This document shows positions 43,618 to 52,767 of a stretch of 64,000 nucleotides of DNA, piece by piece (the first letter of the stretch is position 1; each line of letters starts with the position of its first letter). Origin of the DNA: Chryseobacterium panacisoli (GTDB taxonomy: Bacteria; Bacteroidota; Bacteroidia; Flavobacteriales; Weeksellaceae). A model generated the notes under the pieces. That model saw only the letters and a list, made by a program, of their open reading frames with translations. It was not told the DNA's origin and searched no databases. The translations under genes and the position numbers were made by a program. The stretch covers positions 2,108,001 through 2,172,000 of the forward strand of contig NZ_VTRU01000001.1 in assembly GCF_008274625.1 (NCBI RefSeq), given 5' to 3'.

Positions 43618-44238
43618 TTATTGAATTAATGGAGCTGCTGCAGCACCCGTAGTTGAAGCATTGAGACTTTGCGTTGAATTGAAATCTTTGGCATATGACC
43701 TGTCAAATACCAACAAGTTCAGTGTCCAAACCCCTGTAGGGAAAGAGTTATCAGGAGCAAATCCCTGATAATCTGCCTTAAGTTTCCATGTTCCTCCTGA
43801 AGAATAAGCAAAGATCTGAGGCATTGGCGTCACCCAGTCAGCCGTAAATGTTCTTGTAGGCTGTGTAAATCCAAAAGAAGAAATTACGACCAAAAATTTG
43901 CTGGAATTGATCTTTGTGTCAAATTGATTTACCCAATCCTTATCTGAAGGATCACAGGTAATTTTAAATTGAATAAGATTAATGGGTGCCGGAGAATTGG
44001 GTACAAAAGAATCGTTGTACGCCGTAATTTTATTTTCCGGAGCTGGAGATTTGATAATGAAAGTATAATTCTCATCTGCTTTCAGTTTCTCCATAGGCTG
44101 CTTGAAAACAACTCCAGATGTCTTCATTGTACCGTTCACTGTAAGTTCCTTTTCCGGTTTGTCAGTATTGATACCAACTTGTGCACTCGCGAGTACAGAC
44201 GTACCCACCAGAATGACCATCGAAATAATTTTTGTCAT
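43618..44238 (-). CDS. Secreted VGINT-motif protein, paralogue 1
   Basis: A 206-residue protein with signal peptide (MTKIISMVILVGTSVLASAQ) followed by VGINTDKPEKELTVNGTMKT. The middle contains FDTKINSSKFLVVISSFGFT and the end GVWTLNLLVFDRSYAKDF, both matching its two downstream neighbours. It is the first gene of the three-gene unit, behind a 388-bp AT-rich upstream region. Function unknown; surface location inferred. Confidence 0.72.
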   Translation of the reverse strand: MTKIISMVILVGTSVLASAQVGINTDKPEKELTVNGTMKTSGVVFKQPMEKLKADENYTFIIKSPAPENKITAYNDSFVPNSPAPINLIQFKITCDPSDKDWVNQFDTKINSSKFLVVISSFGFTQPTRTFTADWVTPMPQIFAYSSGGTWKLKADYQGFAPDNSFPTGVWTLNLLVFDRSYAKDFNSTQSLNASTTGAAAAPLIQ

Positions 44239-44626
44239 TGGGTTATGTGTTTATATAAGGCTTGTGTTTTGAATAGCTCATCCAAACTTTATATTTTTAG
44301 TTAAAAACATAAAATTATCACACACCTGTAAACAGTGCATGAAATAAAAAAATATAAAATTTTGGATTAATTACCATATTGTTGCAAGAAGCATGCCATC
44401 CGAAAGTAAATCAAGTATAGGGAAAGAGATTTGATCTGTAAAAACAACTCTATTCCCAACAAAGTGACAATTGAATCAAAGCAAAGATCTTTATAAGAAT
44501 AAACGACAGTAGTTGAGAATATAAAAATTTCTGAAAAGCAATTGTAAAGAAAATTAAAAAAAATAATTCGCCGATATAATAAATCTCAACAACTATAAAT
44601 ACAATATAAAGCAAGCATAAAAAAAC
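44239..44626. other. Long AT-rich intergenic region, no gene seen
   Basis: A 388-bp stretch between the first secreted paralogue and the terminator behind nusG. It contains only short reading frames and an AAAGATCTTT palindrome near 44483. I find no TTG/TAnnTTTG promoter, although one for the three-gene unit is expected here. Confidence 0.5.
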
Positions 44627-44662
44627 AAAAGAGGACTGCTTAATAGCAGTCCTCTTTTTATA
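44627..44662 (-). terminator. Terminator after nusG
   Basis: AAAAGAGGACTGC and GCAGTCCTCTTTT form a perfect 13-bp stem with a 6-nt loop, 16 bp beyond the nusG stop. It could work in both directions. Confidence 0.9.
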
Positions 44663-44678
44663 TTTTTATAAGTAATTA

Positions 44679-45221
44679 TTATACTTTTTCTACTTGCATG
44701 TAGCTTAGTTCCATTGGAGTTTTTCTACCGAAGATCAATACAGAAACTTCAATTTTCTTTTTGTCTTCAAGAATCTTCTCAACTGTACCATTGAAACCGT
44801 TGAAAGGTCCATCGATTACTTTAACGTTTTCACCTACTACATAAGGAATTTCAACATCGCTTGCAAATTCTGAAAGTTCATCCATTCTTCCAAGCATTCT
44901 GTTAACCTCTGATTTTCTCATTGGAACAGGATCTCCTCCTTTCGTTAAACTTAAGAAAGAAATAACTCCGGGAATATTCTTGATAACGTGAGGAATCTCT
45001 CCCATCAGGTCAGCTTCAATCATCAAGTATCCAGGGTAGTAAGGTCTCTCTTTAGGAACTTTTTTTCCGTTTCTAATTTGAATTACCTTTTCCATAGGAA
45101 TAACCACTTGAGTAACGTACTGATCAAACCCTAGACGCTTGATTTCTGTCTCAATATAGTTTTTCACTTTATTTTCCTGTCCGCTGATTGCTTTCAGCAC
45201 ATACCATTTCAATTCGCTCAT
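44679..45221 (-). CDS. nusG: Transcription termination/antitermination factor NusG
   Basis: A 180-residue NusG that binds RNA polymerase and couples it to Rho or ribosomal S10. The NGN domain has MSELKWYVLKAISGQENKVK and RPYYPGYLMIEADLMGEIPH. The C-terminal KOW domain has GENVKVIDGPFNGFNGTVEK. It follows secE after 19 bp and ends at a strong terminator, so it is separated from rplK by the three secreted paralogues. Confidence 0.98.
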   Translation of the reverse strand: MSELKWYVLKAISGQENKVKNYIETEIKRLGFDQYVTQVVIPMEKVIQIRNGKKVPKERPYYPGYLMIEADLMGEIPHVIKNIPGVISFLSLTKGGDPVPMRKSEVNRMLGRMDELSEFASDVEIPYVVGENVKVIDGPFNGFNGTVEKILEDKKKIEVSVLIFGRKTPMELSYMQVEKV

Positions 45222-45240
45222 TATGGGAAAACACTTTTAA

Positions 45241-45447
45241 TTAGTTGAACAAGTTGATTAGCATTCCAATGATGTTGCTGATTGATTTAGAAAACAATTC
45301 ATCAACTCCAAAAGTAAATAGAGCCAGAATCACTGTCGCAATAGTCACTACAATAGTAGATGACTGAAGGTCAGCCCACTTTGGCCATTCAACTTTATGT
45401 CTGAATTCGTTATAAGAACCTTTTAAAAAATCGACAAATGAACTCAT
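45241..45447 (-). CDS. secE: Preprotein translocase subunit SecE
   Basis: A 68-residue SecE of the short, single-membrane-segment type. The conserved amphipathic part is FLKGSYNEFRHKVEWPKWAD and the membrane helix SSTIVVTIATVILALFTFGV. It forms the SecYEG channel. It lies between tRNA-Trp and nusG, as in most bacteria. Confidence 0.96.
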   Translation of the reverse strand: MSSFVDFLKGSYNEFRHKVEWPKWADLQSSTIVVTIATVILALFTFGVDELFSKSISNIIGMLINLFN

Positions 45448-45459
45448 AATTTATATTTG

Positions 45460-45530
45460 CACGGGCACAAGGATTCGAACCCTGATCAACGGTTTTGGAG
45501 ACCGGTATCCTACCATTGGACGATGCCCGT
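45460..45530 (-). tRNA. tRNA-Trp (anticodon CCA)
   Basis: A 71-nt cloverleaf with a 7-bp acceptor stem (ACGGGCA with TGCCCGT), T-loop GTTCGAATC and anticodon loop CTCCAAA, reading UGG. Discriminator base G. Its place between tuf and secE is the conserved one. Confidence 0.95.
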
Positions 45531-45535
45531 AGATA

Positions 45536-45570
45536 AAAAGCTTCCGAGAGTTTCCTTTCGGAAGCTTTAT
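45536..45570 (-). terminator. Terminator after tuf
   Basis: AAAGCTTCCGA and TCGGAAGCTTT form an 11-bp stem with a 10-nt loop, 15 bp after the tuf stop and just before tRNA-Trp. Confidence 0.8.
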
Positions 45571-45584
45571 TTATTTTTAGATAA

Positions 45585-46796
45585 TTAGTCTAGGATTTCA
45601 GTAACCTGACCTGAACCAACTGTTCTACCTCCTTCTCTGATCGCAAATCTAAGACCTACGTTAAGAGCGATTGGTTGTAACAATTCTACAGTGATCTCTA
45701 AGTTATCACCAGGCATTACCATTTCTACACCTTCTGGTAAGAAGATCTCACCTGTAACGTCAGTAGTTCTTACGTAGAACTGAGGACGGTACTTGTTGTG
45801 GAATGGAGTGTGACGTCCACCTTCTTCTTTAGAAAGGATATAAACAGAAGCCTTGAATTTTTTGTGTGGCTTAACTGAATCTTTCTTAGCGATAACCATA
45901 CCTCTCTTGATGTCAGTTTTTTCAATACCTCTCAACAATAGACCTACGTTATCTCCAGCTTCACCTCTATCTAGGATCTTTCTGAACATCTCAACTCCTG
46001 TAATAGTAGAAGTTAATTTCTCATCACCCATACCTACGATATCAACTGGATCACCAGTGTTGATAACACCAGCCTCGATTCTACCAGTTGCTACAGTACC
46101 TCTACCTGTAATAGAGAATACGTCTTCGATTGGCATCAAGAATGGCTTTTCAGTATCTCTTGGTGGTTGCTCGATCCAAGTATCAACAGCATCCATCAAT
46201 TCTTCAACGCTCTTGAACCACTTATCTTCTGTGTTAGCAGGAGATGCAGTAGCTGCAGTAAGAGCTCCTAGTGCAGAACCTTGAATTACTGGAGAGTTGT
46301 CTCCGTCAAATTCGTAAGTAGATAATAAGTCTCTAAGCTCCATTTCAACAAGCTCTAATAACTCTGGATCATCTACCATGTCAACTTTGTTCATGAAAAC
46401 AACGATTCTTGGTACGTTTACCTGACGGCAAAGTAGGATATGTTCTCTAGTCTGAGGCATTGGACCGTCAGTTGCAGCACATACTACGATAGCTCCATCC
46501 ATTTGAGCAGCACCAGTTACCATGTTCTTAACATAGTCGGCGTGACCTGGACAGTCAACGTGAGCATAGTGTCTTTTTTCAGTTTCGTATTCGATGTGAG
46601 CAGTATTGATAGTAATACCTCTTTCTTTTTCTTCTGGAGCAGAGTCAATTGCAGAGAAGTCTTTTTTCTCAGCAAGACCTTTGCTAGCTAATACAGCAGA
46701 AATAGCAGCTGTAAGAGTAGTTTTACCATGGTCAACGTGACCAATAGTACCAATGTTCAAGTGTGGTTTGTTACGATTAAACGTTTCCTTTGCCAT
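45585..46796 (-). CDS. tuf: Elongation factor Tu
   Basis: A 403-residue EF-Tu delivering aminoacyl-tRNA to the ribosome. G motifs are GHVDHGKTT (G1, 19-27), the G2 switch [18 protein letters not shown] (G3), NKVDM (G4) and the G5 region GSALGAL. Slightly longer than the 394 residues of E. coli because of an insert around [28 protein letters not shown] box (complement of 46840-46847) is the likely -7 element, about 43 bp before the ATG; no TTG is at the usual distance. Confidence 0.99.
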   Translation of the reverse strand: MAKETFNRNKPHLNIGTIGHVDHGKTTLTAAISAVLASKGLAEKKDFSAIDSAPEEKERGITINTAHIEYETEKRHYAHVDCPGHADYVKNMVTGAAQMDGAIVVCAATDGPMPQTREHILLCRQVNVPRIVVFMNKVDMVDDPELLELVEMELRDLLSTYEFDGDNSPVIQGSALGALTAATASPANTEDKWFKSVEELMDAVDTWIEQPPRDTEKPFLMPIEDVFSITGRGTVATGRIEAGVINTGDPVDIVGMGDEKLTSTITGVEMFRKILDRGEAGDNVGLLLRGIEKTDIKRGMVIAKKDSVKPHKKFKASVYILSKEEGGRHTPFHNKYRPQFYVRTTDVTGEIFLPEGVEMVMPGDNLEITVELLQPIALNVGLRFAIREGGRTVGSGQVTEILD

Positions 46797-46839
46797 GATT
46801 TAAAATTATTTATTTATTGTTTTTCAAATTTTCGGTGTG

Positions 46840-46847
46840 CAAATATA
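46840..46847 (-). promoter_or_regulatory. -7 element of tuf
   Basis: CAAATATA on the plus strand is TATATTTG on the minus strand, the Bacteroidota -7 consensus. Its presence fits tuf having its own promoter now that it is separated from the tRNA-Thr array. Confidence 0.5.
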
Positions 46848-46993
46848 ATGAATTTTTAAATACCAAAAACTTTTTATTAAAAAAACTTTCAATATTCTCT
46901 TCCAATGAAGGACAAACCTTATATTTCAACGTATTGAGACTGCAAATTTACATATTTTTCCTGATTGAAAAAAACTTTCTGAAACCTTTTATG

Positions 46994-47037
46994 AAAAAGC
47001 CTGAAATACAGAATATTCCAGGCTTTACTAATATATA
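46994..47037 (-). terminator. Terminator after the efflux operon
   Basis: AAAGCCTG and CAGGCTTT pair at the ends of a 41-nt hairpin whose loop contains GAATATTC. On the minus strand it is followed by a short T run. It lies 14 bp after the RND gene stop at 47051. Confidence 0.75.
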
Positions 47038-47050
47038 AATGAAAGAAAAA

Positions 47051-50000
47051 TCACATGTGGCTGAGCTTTTTTGTCCGGTTGAATATCCAGAAAATAATCG
47101 GGAAGATAAGCAGTGTAAGCACGGTAGCGGTAATCAGCCCTCCAATAATAACAATTGCCAGAGGTTTTTGAGATTCTGACCCGATTCCTGTAGACAATGC
47201 TGCCGGCATCAGTCCGATAGAAGCCATAAGCGCTGTCATAATTACGGGTCTCGTCCTGGATTTTACCCCATTTAATATCGCGGAGTCTATATCAAGACCG
47301 TCTTTCATGTTCTGATGAAATTCTGTGATAAGAATTACCCCGTTCTGGATACAAATCCCCAAAAGGGCGATCATACCTACTCCGGCAGAGATTCCAAAAT
47401 TGATTCCGGTAACATGCAATGCGATGATTCCTCCTATTAAAGCAAAAGGTACATTGGCCAATACAAGAAGAGAATCTTTCATATTTCCAAACAGAATAAA
47501 CAACAGGAAGAAAATCATCAGAATGCTCACGGGGACTACCTGTGCCAATCTGTGAGAGGCCCGCTGCTGGTTTTCAAACTGGCCTGTCCATCCTACAGAA
47601 TACCCATCCGGAAGCTCAATAGTTTCAACTTTTTTCTGGGCATCAGCAATAGTGCTTCCCAGATCTCTGTCACGGATTGAAAATTTAACCCCAATATATC
47701 GTTTGATATTGTCTCTGTAAATAAATGCAGCTCCGTTATCTTTAACAATTGTACTGATTTCTTTTAAAGGGATCTTTGCTCCATCCTGTGTAGGAACCAT
47801 TAAAGCCGCAATATCATTTTCATTGGTTCTGTATTCCTGAGAATAACGCAGACGAATCGGGAATTTCCTTTCGCCATCAAACATTTCTGAAGCGGTTTTT
47901 CCACCAAAAGCCATCTCCAATACAGCTTGTGCGTCTGCCGGCATTACACCGTAAGCTGCCATTTTATCTCTATCCAGTACAACGCTTACTTCCGGCTGGC
48001 CTATATTTTTAATAATTCCGGGGTCTTTTACGCCTTCTACATCTTTAATTTTTAATAAAACTTCATTGGCTATTTTATCCAGAGTTTCCAGATTATCACC
48101 ATAAATTTTGATTCCGTTTTCTGCTTTAAAACCTGCTACGGCTTCCGCTACATTATCTGAAATCGGCTGGGAATAATTGAACGTAATTCCCTGATAACTT
48201 CTGAGCTTTTTATCAATCTCATTAATCAGCTCATCATAGGTGATCTTGCGCTTCCATTCTTCTCTTGGCTTAAGGTTAACGGCAAACTGTACGAATCCAA
48301 ATCCGTTGGGATCGGTCCCGTCATTACTTCTCCCCGTCTGCGCCAGAACATCTGTGACTTCTGAGAAGCTCATAATATCTTTCTTTAAAAGGTCAGCTGT
48401 TTTCAGAGATTCTTTTAATGAGGAACTCATTGGCATTTCGGCTGTAATCCAAAGCGAACCTTCATTCAACTGAGGCAAGAATTCTGTTCCCAAAAATTTA
48501 CCGGAAAATAAAGTAACAGCAAGGAAAGAGAGGGCAACGATCATACTCATTTTTTTATGCTTAAATGTTAAACTAAAGCCTTTCAAAACGATGCTGTCCC
48601 AGAAATTGACAAATGGATTATTTTTTTCTTTTACATTTTTATTTAAAAGGATATGGGAAAGAACAGGAACCAGAGTTAATGTAAATATTAATGCTCCAAT
48701 TAATGCAAATCCAAGGGTAAAAGCCAGAGGAGAGAACATCTTCCCTTCTACTTTCTGAAATGAGAAAATGGGAATCAGAGAGGTAATGATAATTAATTTT
48801 GAAAAGAAGATCGCTTTTCCTAATCCGGTTCCCGTCTGTTTGATCCAGCCTCCTTTTGCAAGTTTGTTAAACTTCTCCGTTCCATATTTGTGCGCCTTAT
48901 GATCCAGCATTACAAAGAGGCCTTCTACCATGACGACGGCTCCGTCTATGATAATCCCGAAGTCTACAGCTCCTAATGAAAGCAGGTTGGCACTCATCCC
49001 GGCCAGTTTTAAACATAAAAATGCAAAGAGTAAGGATAGAGGAATAATGATGGAAACAATCAGGGTTGTTCTCCAGTCGGCCATAAAAATCAAAACGATT
49101 ACCGTTACCAGCACAATTCCTTCGATAAGATTGTGCATTACAGTATGGGTTGTAAAATCCATCAGATTGTCACGATCATAGAAAGTAACCATCTTGACAT
49201 CTTTCGGCAGGATCTTTTCGTTAAGCTCTTTAATTTTAGCCTTCACTCCCACCAAAACCTCCCTTGGATTTTCGCCTTTTCTCATGACAACAATTCCTTC
49301 CACTGTATCGTCATGATGATTCAGGGCAGCCTGTCCTACTCTAGGCATTGAGCTCTCATGAACTTCTGCTACATTTTTTACCAGAACAGGGTTTCCGCTG
49401 TCATTCTGAATCGTAATATTTCCGATATCAGCCACTGATTTCACCAAGCCAATTCCTCTTACTACATAGGCCTGCCCATTCTTTTCAATGACATCTCCTC
49501 CTACGTTCAGATTACTTTTAGTAACAGCATCATATACCTGAAGCGGAGTCAGGTTGTATTTATCCAATGCTCTTGGGTCGATACTTAATTCAAAAACTTT
49601 ATCCTGACCTCCGAAAACATTAATATCTGCTACCCCCGGAACTCCTCTTAAGGCACGGTCTATGACCCAATTTTGCAGAGTAAGTAATGCTCTTGAATCT
49701 TTTGTTTTACTTTCCAGCGTATATCTGAAAATCTCACCGGTAGGCCCGTAGGGTGGCTGTACTTCCGGATCTACCTCATCAGGAAGGCTAATGGTTCTTA
49801 ATTGGTTATTGACCTGATTTCTGGCAAAAGTATCGTCCACCCCATCGTCAAACAGAATTTTAACAATGGAAAGTCCAAACATGGTGGTACTTCTCACGCT
49901 TGTTTTTTTCTGAACCGGGCTCATCGCCAACTCGATGGGTGTTGTGACAAAACGTTCTACTTCTTCTGCACTGCGCCCATTCCATTGGGTAATGATTACA

Positions 50001-50149
50001 ATCTGGGTATTGGTTACATCCGGGAAAGCTTCAATAGGCATATTTTTGAAACTTATAAAACCGGAGATGGCTAAAATCGCTACCCAGATAAAGGTAAATG
50101 CTTTATTTTTTAATGAAAAAGCGATTATATTTTTTATGAATTTATTCAT
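47051..50149 (-). CDS. Heavy-metal RND efflux pump, CzcA type
   Basis: A 1032-residue inner-membrane proton/metal antiporter of the HME-RND family. The transmembrane segment VDFGIIIDGAVVMVEGLFVM contains DFGIIxDGAVVMVE, the pattern linked to divalent cation exporters (Co/Zn/Cd/Ni) and not the GGIAIAIGAMVDAAIVM pattern of copper/silver CusA. The N-terminal porter region (IEAFPDVTNTQIVIITQWNG) and the C-terminal GVGMIALLGICIQNGVILIT are also typical. Third gene of a CzcC-B-A operon driven from the upstream side; the last gene before tuf. Confidence 0.93.
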   Translation of the reverse strand: MNKFIKNIIAFSLKNKAFTFIWVAILAISGFISFKNMPIEAFPDVTNTQIVIITQWNGRSAEEVERFVTTPIELAMSPVQKKTSVRSTTMFGLSIVKILFDDGVDDTFARNQVNNQLRTISLPDEVDPEVQPPYGPTGEIFRYTLESKTKDSRALLTLQNWVIDRALRGVPGVADINVFGGQDKVFELSIDPRALDKYNLTPLQVYDAVTKSNLNVGGDVIEKNGQAYVVRGIGLVKSVADIGNITIQNDSGNPVLVKNVAEVHESSMPRVGQAALNHHDDTVEGIVVMRKGENPREVLVGVKAKIKELNEKILPKDVKMVTFYDRDNLMDFTTHTVMHNLIEGIVLVTVIVLIFMADWRTTLIVSIIIPLSLLFAFLCLKLAGMSANLLSLGAVDFGIIIDGAVVMVEGLFVMLDHKAHKYGTEKFNKLAKGGWIKQTGTGLGKAIFFSKLIIITSLIPIFSFQKVEGKMFSPLAFTLGFALIGALIFTLTLVPVLSHILLNKNVKEKNNPFVNFWDSIVLKGFSLTFKHKKMSMIVALSFLAVTLFSGKFLGTEFLPQLNEGSLWITAEMPMSSSLKESLKTADLLKKDIMSFSEVTDVLAQTGRSNDGTDPNGFGFVQFAVNLKPREEWKRKITYDELINEIDKKLRSYQGITFNYSQPISDNVAEAVAGFKAENGIKIYGDNLETLDKIANEVLLKIKDVEGVKDPGIIKNIGQPEVSVVLDRDKMAAYGVMPADAQAVLEMAFGGKTASEMFDGERKFPIRLRYSQEYRTNENDIAALMVPTQDGAKIPLKEISTIVKDNGAAFIYRDNIKRYIGVKFSIRDRDLGSTIADAQKKVETIELPDGYSVGWTGQFENQQRASHRLAQVVPVSILMIFFLLFILFGNMKDSLLVLANVPFALIGGIIALHVTGINFGISAGVGMIALLGICIQNGVILITEFHQNMKDGLDIDSAILNGVKSRTRPVIMTALMASIGLMPAALSTGIGSESQKPLAIVIIGGLITATVLTLLIFPIIFWIFNRTKKLSHM

Positions 50150-50218
50150 GATCGATACATTGATGACCTAAAAAAGCCGTTAAAGAAAAATGTCAGTATT
50201 CTTAATGGTTTAATAAGA

Positions 50219-51304
50219 CTAGCTGTTCAGTGAACGGTAGATGAGCAGCTGGTTATTGGTAATCACTTCCTCTCCTTCTTTCAGTCCGTCTGCAATATAA
50301 GTGACATCACCCACCTGCTTTAACACTTTAATTTCTCTGACCTTCACATCTGTTCTGGATTTAAAAATCACTACAAAACTTTTGTTATCATCAAAAATCA
50401 CTGCTTTGGACGGAACAGCCAGCATCGTATTGCTTTCCAGGCTGGAAACTTTTATTGTGGCTTTACTGTCCGGAATGAGAAGCCCGTTGGCATTATCCAA
50501 TACCACTCTTGCCTGCATGGCGTTGGTCTGCGGATCAATAATCTTGAATATTTTATCAATCTTTCCGTCAAAAACCTTATCAGGATATGACAGAGTAGAA
50601 ACCTGTGCTTTCATTCCCAGGCTGATTTTATCAATATCCGATTCGTTGACATTCATTATTGCCCATACATTGATTGTATTGGCAACATCAAAGATATTAT
50701 CACTCCTGTCACTTCTCAGCTGCATATCTTTATTGATACTTTTCTGAACAATATAACCGTTGATGGGTGCTACTACACTGTATATGTTTCCCGTTTTCAC
50801 GTTATAAACGGTACTTACTGCGGCAGCTCTCTGCAGCTGGTCTTCGGCTTTTTGCAACTGGCTTTTGGCTTCCAGGACATCTCTTTCTGTGTTTAGCTTT
50901 CCTTCGTACATCTCTTTCGCAACACGAAGATTATTCTTTGCTACTACCAGATCTGTTTTTGCATCACTTACATCTTTTTGAATTTCCGCAAGCTCGGTAC
51001 TCCTGATGGTTGCCAGCACCTGGCCTTTTTTTACATAGTCTCCCAGTTCTACATTTACACTCATCACATTTCCTCCTACCAGCGGGTAAACATCTATATA
51101 GCTGTTTTTGTCTGCAGAGATCTTTCCGTAAAAGCTGTATTCATCTTCTATATTCTTTTTCTCAACTTTTGACAGGGAAATAGAATTCAGCATCGTATTG
51201 CTCAGCTCGAATCCTTTTTTGGCGTGATTGGTTTTCTCTTCCTCTTTTTTTGAACAGGCCAATAATGAAAGGGCCATCAATACGGGGATAATATATGTTT
51301 TCAT
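50219..51304 (-). CDS. RND efflux periplasmic adaptor, CzcB type
   Basis: A 361-residue membrane-fusion protein with lipoprotein signal MKTYIIPVLMALSLLACSKK (Cys17). It has the barrel-sandwich (biotinyl-lipoyl-like) motif YPLVGGNVMSVNVELGDYVK then KGQVLATIRS, a helical hairpin (about 110-165) and beta-barrel parts. It links the inner-membrane pump to the outer-membrane TolC-type protein. The gap to the TolC-family gene is 4 bp. Confidence 0.92.
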   Translation of the reverse strand: MKTYIIPVLMALSLLACSKKEEEKTNHAKKGFELSNTMLNSISLSKVEKKNIEDEYSFYGKISADKNSYIDVYPLVGGNVMSVNVELGDYVKKGQVLATIRSTELAEIQKDVSDAKTDLVVAKNNLRVAKEMYEGKLNTERDVLEAKSQLQKAEDQLQRAAAVSTVYNVKTGNIYSVVAPINGYIVQKSINKDMQLRSDRSDNIFDVANTINVWAIMNVNESDIDKISLGMKAQVSTLSYPDKVFDGKIDKIFKIIDPQTNAMQARVVLDNANGLLIPDSKATIKVSSLESNTMLAVPSKAVIFDDNKSFVVIFKSRTDVKVREIKVLKQVGDVTYIADGLKEGEEVITNNQLLIYRSLNS

Positions 51305-51308
51305 GATG

Positions 51309-52550
51309 TTAATAGAAGATTTTCGTTTGTACTAGTTGATTAAGCTGTTCTGCTGACTGCATGATCTCATTTTTCATATCATAGATCTGCAGGGCAGTTT
51401 CTCGGTAGCTGTCCATAAAGTCTGTGAATTCAATCAGATTGACATTTCCTTTTCTGAAATTGTTAAGCATTCCGTTGTATACAAGATCCATATTCTCAAG
51501 ATCTGTAGTTTTGATGTCCAAAAGCTGGTCATATTGAGCTTTCCAGGTTTTATAAGCAGACTGAACTTTTGTCTCCAGAGTCAGTTTCTGAAAGTCAGCA
51601 TTTTTCTGATTCTGCTGAATAGCATAATTTGCCTTTACCACATTTCCCTGATTCGCTTTCCATAAGGGCAAAGGAATTCCTAAGGTAAGGTTTGCTTCAT
51701 TATTAAAAGTTCCGCCTGCCTGATCCCATGCAGCACCTACTGTTACATCCGGAACATTCAGGGATTTTTGCCATTGTGCATATAATTTGCTGTTATCAAT
51801 GAGTTTCAGATTGTATTGGTAATCAGCATTATTTTCCAGTGCTTTGCTTTTCAGTTCCTCTTCATTTCCGAAAGGCTGTGCTGCCAGAGATTCTTTAGCT
51901 TCAGCTTCAGACATTGTTGGTTCTATTTCTTCCGAAACTCCTGTTAAAACTTTCAGGTTCTGTTCAAAATCCAGAATATTTTTATTAATCTCCAGCTTAT
52001 CATGATTCAGCTGGATCACAATACTCTGCAGCCTTACAGCATCTTTAAGGGAAACATTTCCTTTTGCGGACTGCACACGATAAGCGCTTAAAAGATCATT
52101 CATATACCCTAACTGCTTATTAGTGTTCTCCAGTTTTAGTTTTTCATAATAGAGATTGAAATAGGCAGAACGAAGCTGAGACCTTAAATCCGCCAGGAGT
52201 TGGGAAAACTGAAGCTGAGCAAGTTCTTTATTGGATTTGGCAAAAGCAATTTCGTTTTTCTTTTTCCCACCCATATAGATCAATTGAGTAATTCCTGCTC
52301 CTTTTGAGTGTCCCACATCAAAAATCTTTTTGTCCTGAGGATTGTAAGCATTGAACTGTCCGCTTAGTTGTGGTAATTCCCAGATTTTAGCCTGCAGAAT
52401 ATCTGCATCAGCCAGATTGATGTTATATTGTTCGGCGAGCAGCTGGAGGTTGTTCTTCTGAAAGGCTTCTTCGCAATCCAAAAGAGACATCTGCTGTTGT
52501 GCTGCCATGAATGAGGAAACGGCGAGACACAGCACTGCAATTCTGTTCAT
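51309..52550 (-). CDS. TolC-family outer membrane efflux protein, CzcC type
   Basis: A 413-residue protein with a signal peptide (MNRIAVLCLAVSSFMAAQQ) and two repeats of long helices with TolC-type signatures (AKIWELPQLSGQFNAYNPQD, then a second set beginning GAAWDQAGGTFNNEANLTLG, IPLPLW). It forms the outer-membrane exit duct. First gene of the efflux operon, so the promoter should lie in the 217 bp between it and the histidine kinase gene; I see no clear consensus there. Confidence 0.9.
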   Translation of the reverse strand: MNRIAVLCLAVSSFMAAQQQMSLLDCEEAFQKNNLQLLAEQYNINLADADILQAKIWELPQLSGQFNAYNPQDKKIFDVGHSKGAGITQLIYMGGKKKNEIAFAKSNKELAQLQFSQLLADLRSQLRSAYFNLYYEKLKLENTNKQLGYMNDLLSAYRVQSAKGNVSLKDAVRLQSIVIQLNHDKLEINKNILDFEQNLKVLTGVSEEIEPTMSEAEAKESLAAQPFGNEEELKSKALENNADYQYNLKLIDNSKLYAQWQKSLNVPDVTVGAAWDQAGGTFNNEANLTLGIPLPLWKANQGNVVKANYAIQQNQKNADFQKLTLETKVQSAYKTWKAQYDQLLDIKTTDLENMDLVYNGMLNNFRKGNVNLIEFTDFMDSYRETALQIYDMKNEIMQSAEQLNQLVQTKIFY

Positions 52551-52767
52551 TATTTTTCTTTTTAAATTACAAAATTGCTCTGATGCTATTAAAAGAAACT
52601 TAAATGACGCTTAAAAAAATATTAAAATCTCTTTCTACAGGACGTTTCAAAGAATGAAATAACAATTGAATAAATATTTTATTCTCCAATCGTTGACTTT
52701 TTATTCAGAAATTCAATCCGGAGTTTAACAAAAAAGCAACTGTTTTGAGACGAGTTGCTTTTGAAGA

